Below, piece by piece: positions 47,649 through 53,854 of a stretch of DNA of 64,000 nt (position 1 is its first letter; each line of letters opens with the position of its first letter). The DNA lies in assembly GCA_947488935.1 (NCBI GenBank), contig CANLBN010000001.1:372001-436000 (forward strand), read 5' to 3'. The notes under the pieces were generated by a model, which did no database searches, was not told the DNA's origin, and saw only the letters and a list, made by a program, of their open reading frames with translations. Both the position numbers and the translations under genes were made by a program. This DNA comes from an uncultured Pseudomonadales bacterium. GTDB lineage: Bacteria > Pseudomonadota > Gammaproteobacteria > Pseudomonadales > Cellvibrionaceae.

Positions 47649-49190
47649 ATTACTATCAATGATCCATCGAATAAATATTATGCCTACCAAAAGTTATCCT
47701 TTGAGCTGCGTGAGCAAATAGAATCAGGACAATTGGCTGAAGGCGCACGTATGCCATCGGTACGCAGTTTGTGCGAAATCACAGGCTTATCAAAATCAAC
47801 GGTATTGAGTGCTTACGACCGTTTGGAAGCCGATGGCCTAATTGAGGCCCGACCGCGCTCTGGATTTTTTGTGTGTTATCAATTGCTAAACACCATAAAA
47901 CTTAAGGCCCCAGATGTAAGCCAACCATCCTTGACACCCACACCGGTATCCTCAGACCAAGTATTGGTGGATATTATGCAGCAAGGCGCTGCATTTGATC
48001 TTTTATCCAGTGAGTCCCATAGCGACAGAAAGCAAAAAGAGCCTGAAAACCTTGAACTTAGACGCTGCTTAGCGCGTGCTCTGCGCCGACAAAGCTATCA
48101 AGAACAACTCTATTACGATAATCCTGCGGGGCTACTCTCTCTACGCCAACAACTAGCACAGCGTATGGCATTGAGTGGCGCTCGCGTTAGTGCCGATGAC
48201 CTGCTTATCACTTCGGGCTGTCAACATTCACTATTATTAGCATTGATGGCAACGACCTCACCGGGTGATTTAGTCGCACTAGAATCCCCTGGTTTTTACG
48301 GTGCCTTACAACTACTCGAAACCTTAGACCTAAAAGCTTTAGAGTTATCGAGCGATGCCAATACGGGTATTAGCCCCGAAGCATTAGCATTGGCGTTGGA
48401 GCACTGGGATATTAAGGCGCTCATTCTTACCCCTACTTTTGCAACACCGACGGGTAGCTTAATGCCCGATGCACACAAGCGTCGGATTTTAGAATTAACT
48501 GTAGCGCGAAAAATTCCTATTATCGAAGATGATATTTATGGCGAATTAGCCTTTGGTGTACAAAGTAGTCGCCCACGTAGTTTGTATTCATTCGAGCAGG
48601 AATTATTCGAAACTGGAGACAATAAAACTCAAGCAGTGGAAAACAAAGAAAGCCGTAACACAGACATGGGAACCGTCATTTTATGCTCTTCTTTTTCTAA
48701 ATGTTTATCGCGTGATTTACGTATTGGTTGGATTGCACCCGGTGCTTACCGTGCCAAAATACAGCGGCTTAAATTAGTAACCTCACTCGCTAGCAGCCAA
48801 ACTCAACAACTGGGCTTAAGTGAGTTTCTATCCTCGGGTGGTTTAAACCGTCACCTACGTTCACTGCGAGAACGACTACAGCAACAACGCGTACAACTAC
48901 AAGTTTTAATCAACGAACACCTACCCATGGCAGTCAGTTGTAGCGAGCCATTAGGCGGCTTATGTTTATGGTTAGAACTACCCAGCAACGTAGATACAAT
49001 TGGTCTTTATGCCAAAGCTCGTAAAGAGGGAATCATACTGACTCCCGGTGCACTTTTTAGCAGCCAAAGTCGCTATCAAAATTTTTTACGTATTAGTTTT
49101 TCTCATCACTGGAGCGATGAACGTATTGCAGCGCTCAAAAAATTAGGAGAATTAGTGACGGCCTACCTTGATACAAATACAGAAAAATAG
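47649..49190 (+). CDS. MocR-family GntR-aminotransferase regulator
   Basis: About 513 residues: N-terminal GntR winged helix (residues about 10-75, AYQKLSFELREQIESGQ and MPSVRSLCEITGLSKSTV) and a PLP-dependent aminotransferase-like domain (SFSKCLSRDLRIGWIAPG; PLP Lys in SFSK). There is no in-frame ATG, GTG or TTG ahead of the first helix; an ATT at 47649 with an AGAGG ribosome site is the best start. A TTG at 47733 would remove the first helix. Targets probably include the adjacent thioredoxin or CcoG operon. Confidence 0.8.
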   Translation: MTINDPSNKYYAYQKLSFELREQIESGQLAEGARMPSVRSLCEITGLSKSTVLSAYDRLEADGLIEARPRSGFFVCYQLLNTIKLKAPDVSQPSLTPTPVSSDQVLVDIMQQGAAFDLLSSESHSDRKQKEPENLELRRCLARALRRQSYQEQLYYDNPAGLLSLRQQLAQRMALSGARVSADDLLITSGCQHSLLLALMATTSPGDLVALESPGFYGALQLLETLDLKALELSSDANTGISPEALALALEHWDIKALILTPTFATPTGSLMPDAHKRRILELTVARKIPIIEDDIYGELAFGVQSSRPRSLYSFEQELFETGDNKTQAVENKESRNTDMGTVILCSSFSKCLSRDLRIGWIAPGAYRAKIQRLKLVTSLASSQTQQLGLSEFLSSGGLNRHLRSLRERLQQQRVQLQVLINEHLPMAVSCSEPLGGLCLWLELPSNVDTIGLYAKARKEGIILTPGALFSSQSRYQNFLRISFSHHWSDERIAALKKLGELVTAYLDTNTEK

Positions 49191-49276
49191 AGGCTCGACC
49201 ACATCAATTGCGTGTAAATTATTAGTTTTATGATAATGCCATTCGATAGATGATTAACCCCAGAAAAAAGGCAAGA

Positions 49277-49591
49277 ATGATGACAGTAGAATATTCCGAC
49301 AGCGCACTCTCTATCCATGACATTACCGCATTAAGTGGCGATATTATTATAGAGTTTGGTGCACCTTGGTGTGGCCATTGCCAAAGCGCTGCACCATTTA
49401 TTAATAAGGCCTTGGCGTCACATCCCGATATGCGCCACATAAAAATCTACGACGGTAAAGGTAAACGTTTAGGTAGGCAATTTGCGGTAAAGTTATGGCC
49501 TACGGTTATAAGATTACGCAATGGTCAGGAGTTTTCGCGCGTAGTAAGGCCCACTAATTTAGACGATACCTCTATTTTGTTTCAGCCGTAA
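49277..49591 (+). CDS. thioredoxin-like protein
   Basis: A 104-residue single-domain thioredoxin fold. The active site is WCGHC, PDI-like instead of the usual WCGPC, with LWPTVIRLRNG carrying the cis-Pro. Start at 49277 follows AAGGCAAGA. No signal peptide, so it is cytoplasmic. It follows the MocR gene and may be under its control. Confidence 0.85.
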   Translation: MMTVEYSDSALSIHDITALSGDIIIEFGAPWCGHCQSAAPFINKALASHPDMRHIKIYDGKGKRLGRQFAVKLWPTVIRLRNGQEFSRVVRPTNLDDTSILFQP

Positions 49592-49652
49592 TAAGTTTGT
49601 CGAGTATTGATCTTAATCACAAACTATAAGGTGCACCTGAAACGCCTGACAT

Positions 49653-49680
49653 AAAAAACCTAGCAAAATAGCTAGGCTTT
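49653..49680. terminator. bidirectional rho-independent terminator
   Basis: CCTAGC-n6-GCTAGG with T-runs on the minus side (six T) and a weaker CTTT on the plus side. It serves the thioredoxin gene and the convergent WYL regulator. Confidence 0.8.
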
Positions 49681-49708
49681 AAAATTAACGTCTCTGACTC
49701 CTTGGTTT

Positions 49709-50398
49709 TTAGGTATCACAATCTCCGTATTTTTCCATATACGCAGTCAGGTTTTTATTTTTTTCATCGTCAAAAACTTCTTCGCATAATGTCAGGCTCT
49801 GTATTCGATCGAGTCGAAAGTTCCGAAAGTCATCACGCTTTTCACACCAGCTGGCTAATAACCAGACCGGGCTGAAAAAGAATAATGCTAGAGGACGCAA
49901 TGTACGAGTAGTGTTTTGTTTAGCTTCATCGGTATACATAATGCGTATTATCCGACGCGTGCGAATACATTCTCGCAATTGTGAAAAACTGACAGTCCAC
50001 GGCAGCGGGGGTCGAGTGGGTATCGCATAGGTGGTAATTTGCTGTAACTCTCCCTGAAGGCGTGAGGGTAGTACTGCTTGAATTTTTTCGAAGGCACTTT
50101 CCGCTTTGCTTGCAAACTTATTGTCCGTCCACTGACGAACCATACTGATTCCCAGTCCAATCGCTTCTAGTTCGTCGGCATCAAAGGTAATAGGGGGCAG
50201 GTAATATTGTTTATCAATCAGGTACCCTACACCAGCCTCTCCCGTGATGGGCACGTTAGAATCCATTAAACACTGGATATCGCGATAAACGGTGCGAGTG
50301 CATATATCAAACGCTTCAGCTATTTGTTTAGCGGTAACTGGCCGCCGTCTTTGCCGAAGAAAGTGTGTTATTTTAATAAGTCTGTCAGCTCGTCTCAT
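49709..50398 (-). CDS. YafY-type HTH-WYL regulator
   Basis: A 229-residue regulator with an N-terminal winged helix (DRLIKITHFLRQRRRPVTAKQIAEAF, in part) and a WYL-like ligand domain (RIIRIMYTDEAKQNTTRTLRPLALFFFSPVWLLASW). WYL domains bind small ligands or nucleic acids. It is divergent from a VOC protein across a 23-bp inverted repeat and probably controls that gene. Confidence 0.85.
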   Translation of the reverse strand: MRRADRLIKITHFLRQRRRPVTAKQIAEAFDICTRTVYRDIQCLMDSNVPITGEAGVGYLIDKQYYLPPITFDADELEAIGLGISMVRQWTDNKFASKAESAFEKIQAVLPSRLQGELQQITTYAIPTRPPLPWTVSFSQLRECIRTRRIIRIMYTDEAKQNTTRTLRPLALFFFSPVWLLASWCEKRDDFRNFRLDRIQSLTLCEEVFDDEKNKNLTAYMEKYGDCDT

Positions 50399-50430
50399 AC
50401 AGTGCCATCAAAACAAATTATTGAAATTAT

Positions 50431-50482
50431 ACCTTAACAAAGCCCTACTGACACCATGCTGTCAGTAGGGCTTTGTTAAGGT
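50431..50482. promoter_or_regulatory. 23-bp perfect inverted repeat with 6-base loop
   Basis: ACCTTAACAAAGCCCTACTGACA and its exact complement flank CCATGC. The core CTGACA-n6-TGTCAG is of a size expected for a YafY-type operator; the much longer symmetry is unusual and would also make a strong cruciform or RNA hairpin. It lies midway between two divergent starts. Confidence 0.7.
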
Positions 50483-50518
50483 GTCTATTAGTTTAAATAC
50501 TTACTTAGGAGAAAACTT

Positions 50519-50905
50519 ATGATTGGATATGTAACATTGGGAACTAACGATTTACCAAGAGCTACCGCGTATTATGATGCGTTGTTTGGGTCTATCGGCA
50601 TTGGTCGTTTTATGGAAGAAGAAAATTATTTTGTTGCCTGGGCGCCTGCACCCGATGCACCCTCAGTAGCAGTTGCAGCCCCTTTTAACAAAGAAGCTGC
50701 GACAGTAGGTAATGGTGTAATGGTTGCTTTGTTTATGGAATCGCCTGAGAAAGTTGATGCATTTTACAACAAGGCACTTGAACTGGGTGGGACCGATGAA
50801 GGAAAACCTGGTTTTCGCCCGGAAGGGAAAGACACAGGTTTTTATGCAGGTTATTTTCGTGACCTAGATGGCAACAAGCTAAATGCATTTTGTATGGTTG
50901 AGTAA
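50519..50905 (+). CDS. VOC/glyoxalase-like protein
   Basis: A 128-residue vicinal-oxygen-chelate protein with the usual beta-alpha-beta2 repeats (IGYVTLGTNDLPRATAYYDALF at the start; FYAGYFRDLDGNKLNAFCMVE at the end). Family members include glyoxalases and resistance proteins; the substrate is unknown. A strong GGAG site precedes the ATG. Confidence 0.85.
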   Translation: MIGYVTLGTNDLPRATAYYDALFGSIGIGRFMEEENYFVAWAPAPDAPSVAVAAPFNKEAATVGNGVMVALFMESPEKVDAFYNKALELGGTDEGKPGFRPEGKDTGFYAGYFRDLDGNKLNAFCMVE

Positions 50906-50915
50906 CTTGTCAATT

Positions 50916-50945
50916 CTTCTGAACCCGAATCTTCGGGTTCAGAAT
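50916..50945. terminator. hairpin after the VOC gene
   Basis: TTCTGAACCCGAA pairs perfectly with TTCGGGTTCAGAA around a 2-base turn, 11 bases after the VOC stop. A short T-run follows on the plus strand. Confidence 0.75.
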
Positions 50946-51021
50946 TTCGAAGGAAGATTCTAAACTGGTTTGGTAATAGACAGCCATAGCAGCTTCACTT
51001 ACTAACCACTCCCTCACCACA

Positions 51022-51573
51022 TTAAGCCACCATCCAATTTCTTCGACCAGAAAACTTCTGTTTTAAATACGCCATTTGATCGCCCAAAATTTTGTGCTGA
51101 GACAAATACATAGCCTCAAACGGATTGGGCGCGAATGGTATCGCTAACAGCGGCATCGCTGCTTGCTCTGGTGTTCGGTTGCCTTTTGCATGATTACAAC
51201 GCTTACACGCAGCGACTAGATTGGTCCATTTATTACTACCACCTTGCCCTTGAGGATGTACATGATCACGCGTGAGCTGACTATGAACAAACTGTCCTCC
51301 GCAGTATAGGCAATGGTAATTGTCTCGACGAAACAACATCGCATTATTAAATGAATTTAACGACACGACCTTACCCGTGCCTACAGTCGCAATAACCGGA
51401 GCCATATCCAATATTGAGCGTACCCCAGTACGGTTTAAGCCGCCTCGCATTTGTAAAGACTTATCACCCATTTCCCATAGGACCTGATCTTTACAATAAA
51501 GCACCGCTGCATCTTCAAACGTAATCCAACTGGACGGCATACCTGCGGCGTTTAGTCGCAATACCTTGTTCAT
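51022..51573 (-). CDS. HNH endonuclease
   Basis: A 183-residue protein with an HNH domain at about residues 80-150: zinc Cys pairs (CLYCG and CKRCN), the catalytic RDHVHPQGQGG and NLVAACKRCNHAKGN. The N terminus (GMPSSWITFEDAAVLY) is typical of stand-alone HNH proteins near mobile DNA. It is adjacent to a tRNA array and has the same strand; role in mobility or defence is possible but not shown. Confidence 0.88.
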   Translation of the reverse strand: MNKVLRLNAAGMPSSWITFEDAAVLYCKDQVLWEMGDKSLQMRGGLNRTGVRSILDMAPVIATVGTGKVVSLNSFNNAMLFRRDNYHCLYCGGQFVHSQLTRDHVHPQGQGGSNKWTNLVAACKRCNHAKGNRTPEQAAMPLLAIPFAPNPFEAMYLSQHKILGDQMAYLKQKFSGRRNWMVA

Positions 51574-51591
51574 TTTCTTATCCTATTTATT

Positions 51592-51668
51592 TGGCGCCTC
51601 CAGCAAGGCTCGAACTTGCAGCCATCCGCGTAGAAGGCAGACGCTCTATCCCATTGAGCTATAGAGAC
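51592..51668 (-). tRNA. tRNA-Arg(TCT)
   Basis: A cloverleaf with acceptor GTCTCTA/TGGAGGC (wobbles), anticodon loop CTTCTAC, T-arm GCAAG-TTCGAGC-CTTGC and an encoded CCA. It is the last tRNA of the array, next to the HNH gene. Confidence 0.9.
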
Positions 51669-51683
51669 ACAATCAGAGGTTCC

Positions 51684-51980
51684 TTAATACTGCTTCATAA
51701 AATTCATACCATCGGGCGATTGATATCCATCATGCTTTAACAACAAGCCCATAGCATTACGTCGCTCAGTATTTGTTTCTGTCAAAACCACATGAGTAGG
51801 CATCAAAGATTTACGGATCGCCCAGAGTAAAAATTGGTACCCACTTTCGCGGCCATTTAAGTAGTGATCGATAGACATTTGTGTGATGACGACACGTTGT
51901 AGCTTCTGTTTAGCAAGGCGCGCCTCATCACAGAAAATATCTGCACTTCGGTTGTAGTTTTTTGTTAACGCTAATCGCAT
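51684..51980 (-). CDS. small protein resembling a cyclic-phosphate-processing receiver (cREC)
   Basis: A 98-residue protein with a strong AGGAGG ribosome site, inside the tRNA array between Arg(TCT) and His. The segment MSIDHYLNGRESGYQFLLW followed by P..VVLTETN..RR.AM..LL resembles the cREC domain found with RNA-repair enzymes (SLDHDLG...GYD...W, HSxNpxG...M). The match is by eye and moderate. If right, it may process RNA ends, fitting its place among tRNA genes. Otherwise unknown. Confidence 0.4.
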   Translation of the reverse strand: MRLALTKNYNRSADIFCDEARLAKQKLQRVVITQMSIDHYLNGRESGYQFLLWAIRKSLMPTHVVLTETNTERRNAMGLLLKHDGYQSPDGMNFMKQY

Positions 51981-52008
51981 AGATCCTCCTGTGATTTAGC
52001 TATTTATT

Positions 52009-52084
52009 TGGGGTGATTGACTGGACTCGAACCAGCGTAATCCTGATTCACAATCAGGGACATAACCTCTCTGCCACAATCACC
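52009..52084 (-). tRNA. tRNA-His(GTG)
   Basis: Acceptor GTGATTG/CAATCAC with an additional G-1 opposite C73, as typical of tRNA-His. Anticodon loop TTGTGAA, T-arm GCTGG-TTCGAGT-CCAGT, CCA encoded. The D-arm is weak. Confidence 0.88.
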
Positions 52085-52098
52085 ATTGCTGTTTAAAA

Positions 52099-52175
52099 TG
52101 GCACTCAGTACAGGATTCGAACCTGTATCTCTCGCTTCGTAGGCGAGTATTCTTAATCCATTGAACTAACCGAGC
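52099..52175 (-). tRNA. tRNA-Arg(ACG)
   Basis: Acceptor GCTCGGT/ACTGAGT, anticodon loop CTACGAA, T-arm ACAGG-TTCGAAT-CCTGT, CCA encoded. ACG would be edited to ICG by TadA. Confidence 0.9.
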
Positions 52176-52182
52176 CTAAATA

Positions 52183-52246
52183 TGGAGCTCAATGCCGGAA
52201 TCGAACCAACCTCTACTGTTTACAAGGCAGTTGCACAGCCGCAAAA
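52183..52246 (-). pseudogene. 5'-truncated tRNA-Thr(TGT)
   Basis: The anticodon arm (ACTGC-CTTGTAA-ACAGT), T-arm and 3' acceptor with CCA are intact, but only 15 bases separate the anticodon stem from the CCA of the next tRNA. The 5' acceptor strand and D-arm are therefore missing. Confidence 0.75.
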
Positions 52247-52320
52247 TGGTTGGAGGTATGGGGATCGAACCCATCTAGCCGGATTAAAAGTCCGGTGCTC
52301 AGCCACTAAGCCAACCTCCA
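52247..52320 (-). tRNA. tRNA-Lys(TTT)
   Basis: Acceptor TGGAGGT/ACCTCCA, anticodon loop CTTTTAA on a CCGGA/TCCGG stem, T-arm GATGGGTTCGATCCCCAT region, CCA encoded. Confidence 0.88.
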
Positions 52321-52326
52321 GTTGAG

Positions 52327-52516
52327 TGGAGCGGTGTGTGGGAATAACCTAAGTACGTCCTGTACTTAGCCTTTCAGGTGCAATGCAGTTCAAAAAGCTC
52401 CAGACATTTTGTCGAACCCACTTACTCTGCTTGGAGGGCAGGTACCTAACCATTCGGTGAGAGACACGAATGTGTAGAATGCAGATTTTGCAGGAGCAAA
52501 AATCTGTCAACACCGC
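52327..52516 (-). tRNA. tRNA-Gly(TCC) interrupted by two insertions
   Basis: The 190-base span begins with acceptor GCGGTGT and ends ACACCGC-T-CCA. A 49-base insertion (52459-52507) lies between position 9 and the D-stem, and a 67-base insertion (52345-52411) splits the T-loop after TTCGA. Removing both gives exactly 74 bases with GTGGG-TTCGATT-CCCAC. Anticodon loop is CCTCCAA, so U33 is C and the D-stem is only 3 bp. Both insertions contain strong hairpins. It may be spliced, cut and religated, or dead. Confidence 0.75.
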
Positions 52517-52523
52517 TAAAAAT

Positions 52524-52601
52524 TGGTCTGGGTAGCAGGATTCGAACCTGCGACCTTTGGGTTCCAAACCCAACACGCTAACCAGACTGCGCTATACCCA
52601 G
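52524..52601 (-). tRNA. tRNA-Pro(TGG)
   Basis: Acceptor CTGGGTA/TACCCAG, anticodon loop TTTGGAA, T-arm GCAGG-TTCGAAT-CCTGC, CCA encoded. Confidence 0.92.
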
Positions 52602-52608
52602 AAAATAT

Positions 52609-52686
52609 TGGCGGTTCATACCGGATTTGAACCGATGATCTCTCGGCTGACAACCGAGTGCATTAATCCAAGCTATCTAATGAACC
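52609..52686 (-). tRNA. tRNA-Asp(GTC)
   Basis: Acceptor GGTTCAT/ATGAACC, anticodon loop TTGTCAG on CTCGG/CCGAG, T-loop TTCAAAT, CCA encoded. Confidence 0.9.
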
Positions 52687-52693
52687 TATAAAT

Positions 52694-52737
52694 TGGTGGA
52701 GAGAACGAGAATCGAACTCGTCATACAGTACTTGCAA
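52694..52737 (-). pseudogene. 3' half of a tRNA-Cys(GCA)
   Basis: From the 5' edge of the anticodon loop (TTGCAAG) to the acceptor (TCTCTCC-A-CCA) the tRNA is normal, with T-arm ACGAG-TTCGATT-CTCGT. Its 5' half (expected acceptor GGAGAGA and anticodon stem CAGTA) is not found upstream; a structured segment stands there instead. Confidence 0.65.
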
Positions 52738-52922
52738 AATATCGCCCCAAAAAAATTGTAGAGCGAGGCCAAATTGGTATACACATCCCTGTGCATAGTC
52801 TCCATGACCTGTGCCTTGCACATCCCAAGTTTGTTCCTACAAACTTGTCAAACCCATGTATAAGGTATTTGCAGCTACGCCTATCATCACTGCAATACCT
52901 GCATAAACCCTGTTATTAATAG
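52738..52922 (-). other. structured non-coding segment within the tRNA array
   Basis: A 185-base stretch, transcribed with the array, with several hairpins: CAAGTTTGT-AGGA-ACAAACTTG, AGGTATTGCAG...CTGCAAATACCT, and GCACA-GGGA-TGTGT. GGA occurs in hairpin loops, recalling CsrA/RsmA sites. It may be an insertion in the tRNA-Cys or a small RNA. No group I intron core was recognised. Confidence 0.45.
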
Positions 52923-52996
52923 TGGCAGCAGTGCCAGGATTCGAACCTAAAATACCGGTGTCAAAGACCGGTGTGTTGCCGTTACACCACACTGCT
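52923..52996 (-). tRNA. tRNA-Gln(TTG)
   Basis: Acceptor AGCAGTG/CACTGCT, anticodon loop CTTTGAC, T-arm TTAGG-TTCGAAT-CCTGG (two wobbles), CCA encoded. Confidence 0.88.
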
Positions 52997-53002
52997 ATAA
53001 AT

Positions 53003-53078
53003 TGGTCGTGAGGAGTGGACTCGAACCACTATCGCCGATTTTATGAAAATCGCATTCTGCCCATTGAACTACCTCACG
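53003..53078 (-). tRNA. tRNA-Met(CAT) or Ile2(CAT)
   Basis: Acceptor CGTGAGG/CCTCACG, anticodon loop TTCATAA on CGATT/AATCG, T-arm AGTGG-TTCGAGT-CCACT, CCA encoded. The isotype of a CAT tRNA cannot be decided by eye. Confidence 0.88.
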
Positions 53079-53084
53079 AACTAT

Positions 53085-53161
53085 TGGTGCCCCACCCCAG
53101 AGTCGAACTGGGAACCTCTTGGATCTAAGCCAAGCGCCTCTGCCAATTGGGCTAGCGGGGC
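53085..53161 (-). tRNA. tRNA-Leu(TAG)-anticodon, class I shape
   Basis: Acceptor GCCCCGC/GTGGGGC, anticodon loop CTTAGAT, T-arm CCCAG-TTCGACT-CTGGG, CCA encoded. The variable loop is AGGTT, 5 bases, while leucine tRNAs normally carry a long variable arm. Confidence 0.85.
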
Positions 53162-53168
53162 AAAATAG

Positions 53169-53245
53169 TGGTACTCCGAGCGAGACTCGAACTCGCAACA
53201 AAGAGATTTTAAGTCTCCCATGTCTTCCAATTGCATCACCGGAGC
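53169..53245 (-). tRNA. tRNA-Leu(TAA)-anticodon, class I shape
   Basis: Acceptor GCTCCGG/TCGGAGT, anticodon loop CTTAAAA on GGAGA/TCTCT, T-arm GCGAG-TTCGAGT-CTCGC, CCA encoded. Variable loop TTGTT is short, again unlike normal leucine tRNAs. Confidence 0.85.
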
Positions 53246-53255
53246 ATCAATAAAA

Positions 53256-53331
53256 TGGAAGAAGGTAAAGGGCCGTATTTCTACAACTCGCCGGCGTTCA
53301 AACCGGTTATCTTCCAATAGCCGTACCTTCC
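53256..53331 (-). tRNA. degenerate tRNA-Phe(GAA)-like gene
   Basis: A complete acceptor (GGAAGGT/ACCTTCT) and encoded CCA flank an anticodon hairpin with GAA on a CCGG/CCGG stem with 8-base loop. No T-loop TTCRA is present. Probably a decayed or highly unusual tRNA. Confidence 0.5.
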
Positions 53332-53342
53332 TTTAAAAAACT

Positions 53343-53432
53343 TGGCGGAAGCGATGAGATTCGAACTCATGCAGCAATTTCCATCGCTGTACAGATTAGC
53401 AATCTGCTGCCTTACCACTCAGCCACACTTCC
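53343..53432 (-). tRNA. tRNA-Ser(GCT)
   Basis: A 90-base class II tRNA: acceptor GGAAGTG/CGCTTCC, anticodon loop TTGCTAA, long variable arm (ACAGCGATGGAAATTGCTG), T-arm ATGAG-TTCGAAT-CTCAT, CCA encoded. Confidence 0.92.
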
Positions 53433-53528
53433 AATCTTGTTGATTACGCTGCGCTAAAATCAACGAAATTTCTTTTGTAATATTTGTCAGCAAAAACTAT
53501 TTGCCTCAAACAACGCATCATTTAAAAA

Positions 53529-53603
53529 TGGTAGGCCAACCTAGAATCGAACTAGGGTCGTCGGCTTATGAGGCCGATGCATTTACCAATATGCTATTGG
53601 CCT
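53529..53603 (-). tRNA. second CAT tRNA (Met or Ile2)
   Basis: Acceptor AGGCCAA/TTGGCCT, anticodon loop CTCATAA on TCGGC/GCCGA, T-arm CCTAG-TTCGATT-CTAGG, CCA encoded. Confidence 0.88.
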
Positions 53604-53652
53604 AAAGTTAGGTAGATAAAGTCGCTAAGCTCTTTCGCCTACCTGTGTTAAT

Positions 53653-53729
53653 TGGCTCCAGTGGTTGGGATCGAACCAACGAACTCTTGATTAACAGTCA
53701 AGCGCATTACCACTCTGCTTCACACTGGA
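53653..53729 (-). tRNA. tRNA-Asn(GTT)
   Basis: Acceptor TCCAGTG/CACTGGA, anticodon loop CTGTTAA on CTTGA/TCAAG, T-arm GTTGG-TTCGATC-CCAAC, CCA encoded. Confidence 0.92.
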
Positions 53730-53736
53730 ATAAAAT

Positions 53737-53803
53737 TGGTGCAGTGGGCTACGCGCTCCAGCTATTCAAACAAGAGCTAACCGTTAATTGGAGCTACCAC
53801 TGC
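53737..53803 (-). pseudogene. short degenerate tRNA-like gene
   Basis: Perfect 7-bp acceptor (GCAGTGG/CCACTGC) with CCA, but only 67 bases, no TTCRA T-loop and no clear anticodon hairpin. A D-arm-like TAGCTCC...GGTTAG is visible. Confidence 0.5.
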
Positions 53804-53813
53804 GCTTTAAAAA

Positions 53814-53854
53814 GCATTTTGAAAATTGACTAAGCTAATCACTTTTCAAAATGC
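53814..53854. terminator. hairpin at the end of arfA, containing its stop codon
   Basis: GCATTTTGAAAA and TTTTCAAAATGC form a perfect 12-bp stem around a 17-base loop. On the minus strand five T follow. The TGA of arfA (53848-53846) lies within the first arm, so termination or RNase III cutting yields mRNA lacking a usable stop context, the known way arfA is regulated. Confidence 0.75.

Noticed and set aside
52738-52922. Group I intron in tRNA-Cys
   Set aside because: At 185 bases it is too short, and no P3-P8 core or guanosine-site pairing was recognised.
52349-53317. Several open frames of 68-78 codons across the tRNA array
   Set aside because: They translate through tRNA acceptor and T-arms, carry repeated tRNA-derived words and have no ribosome sites.
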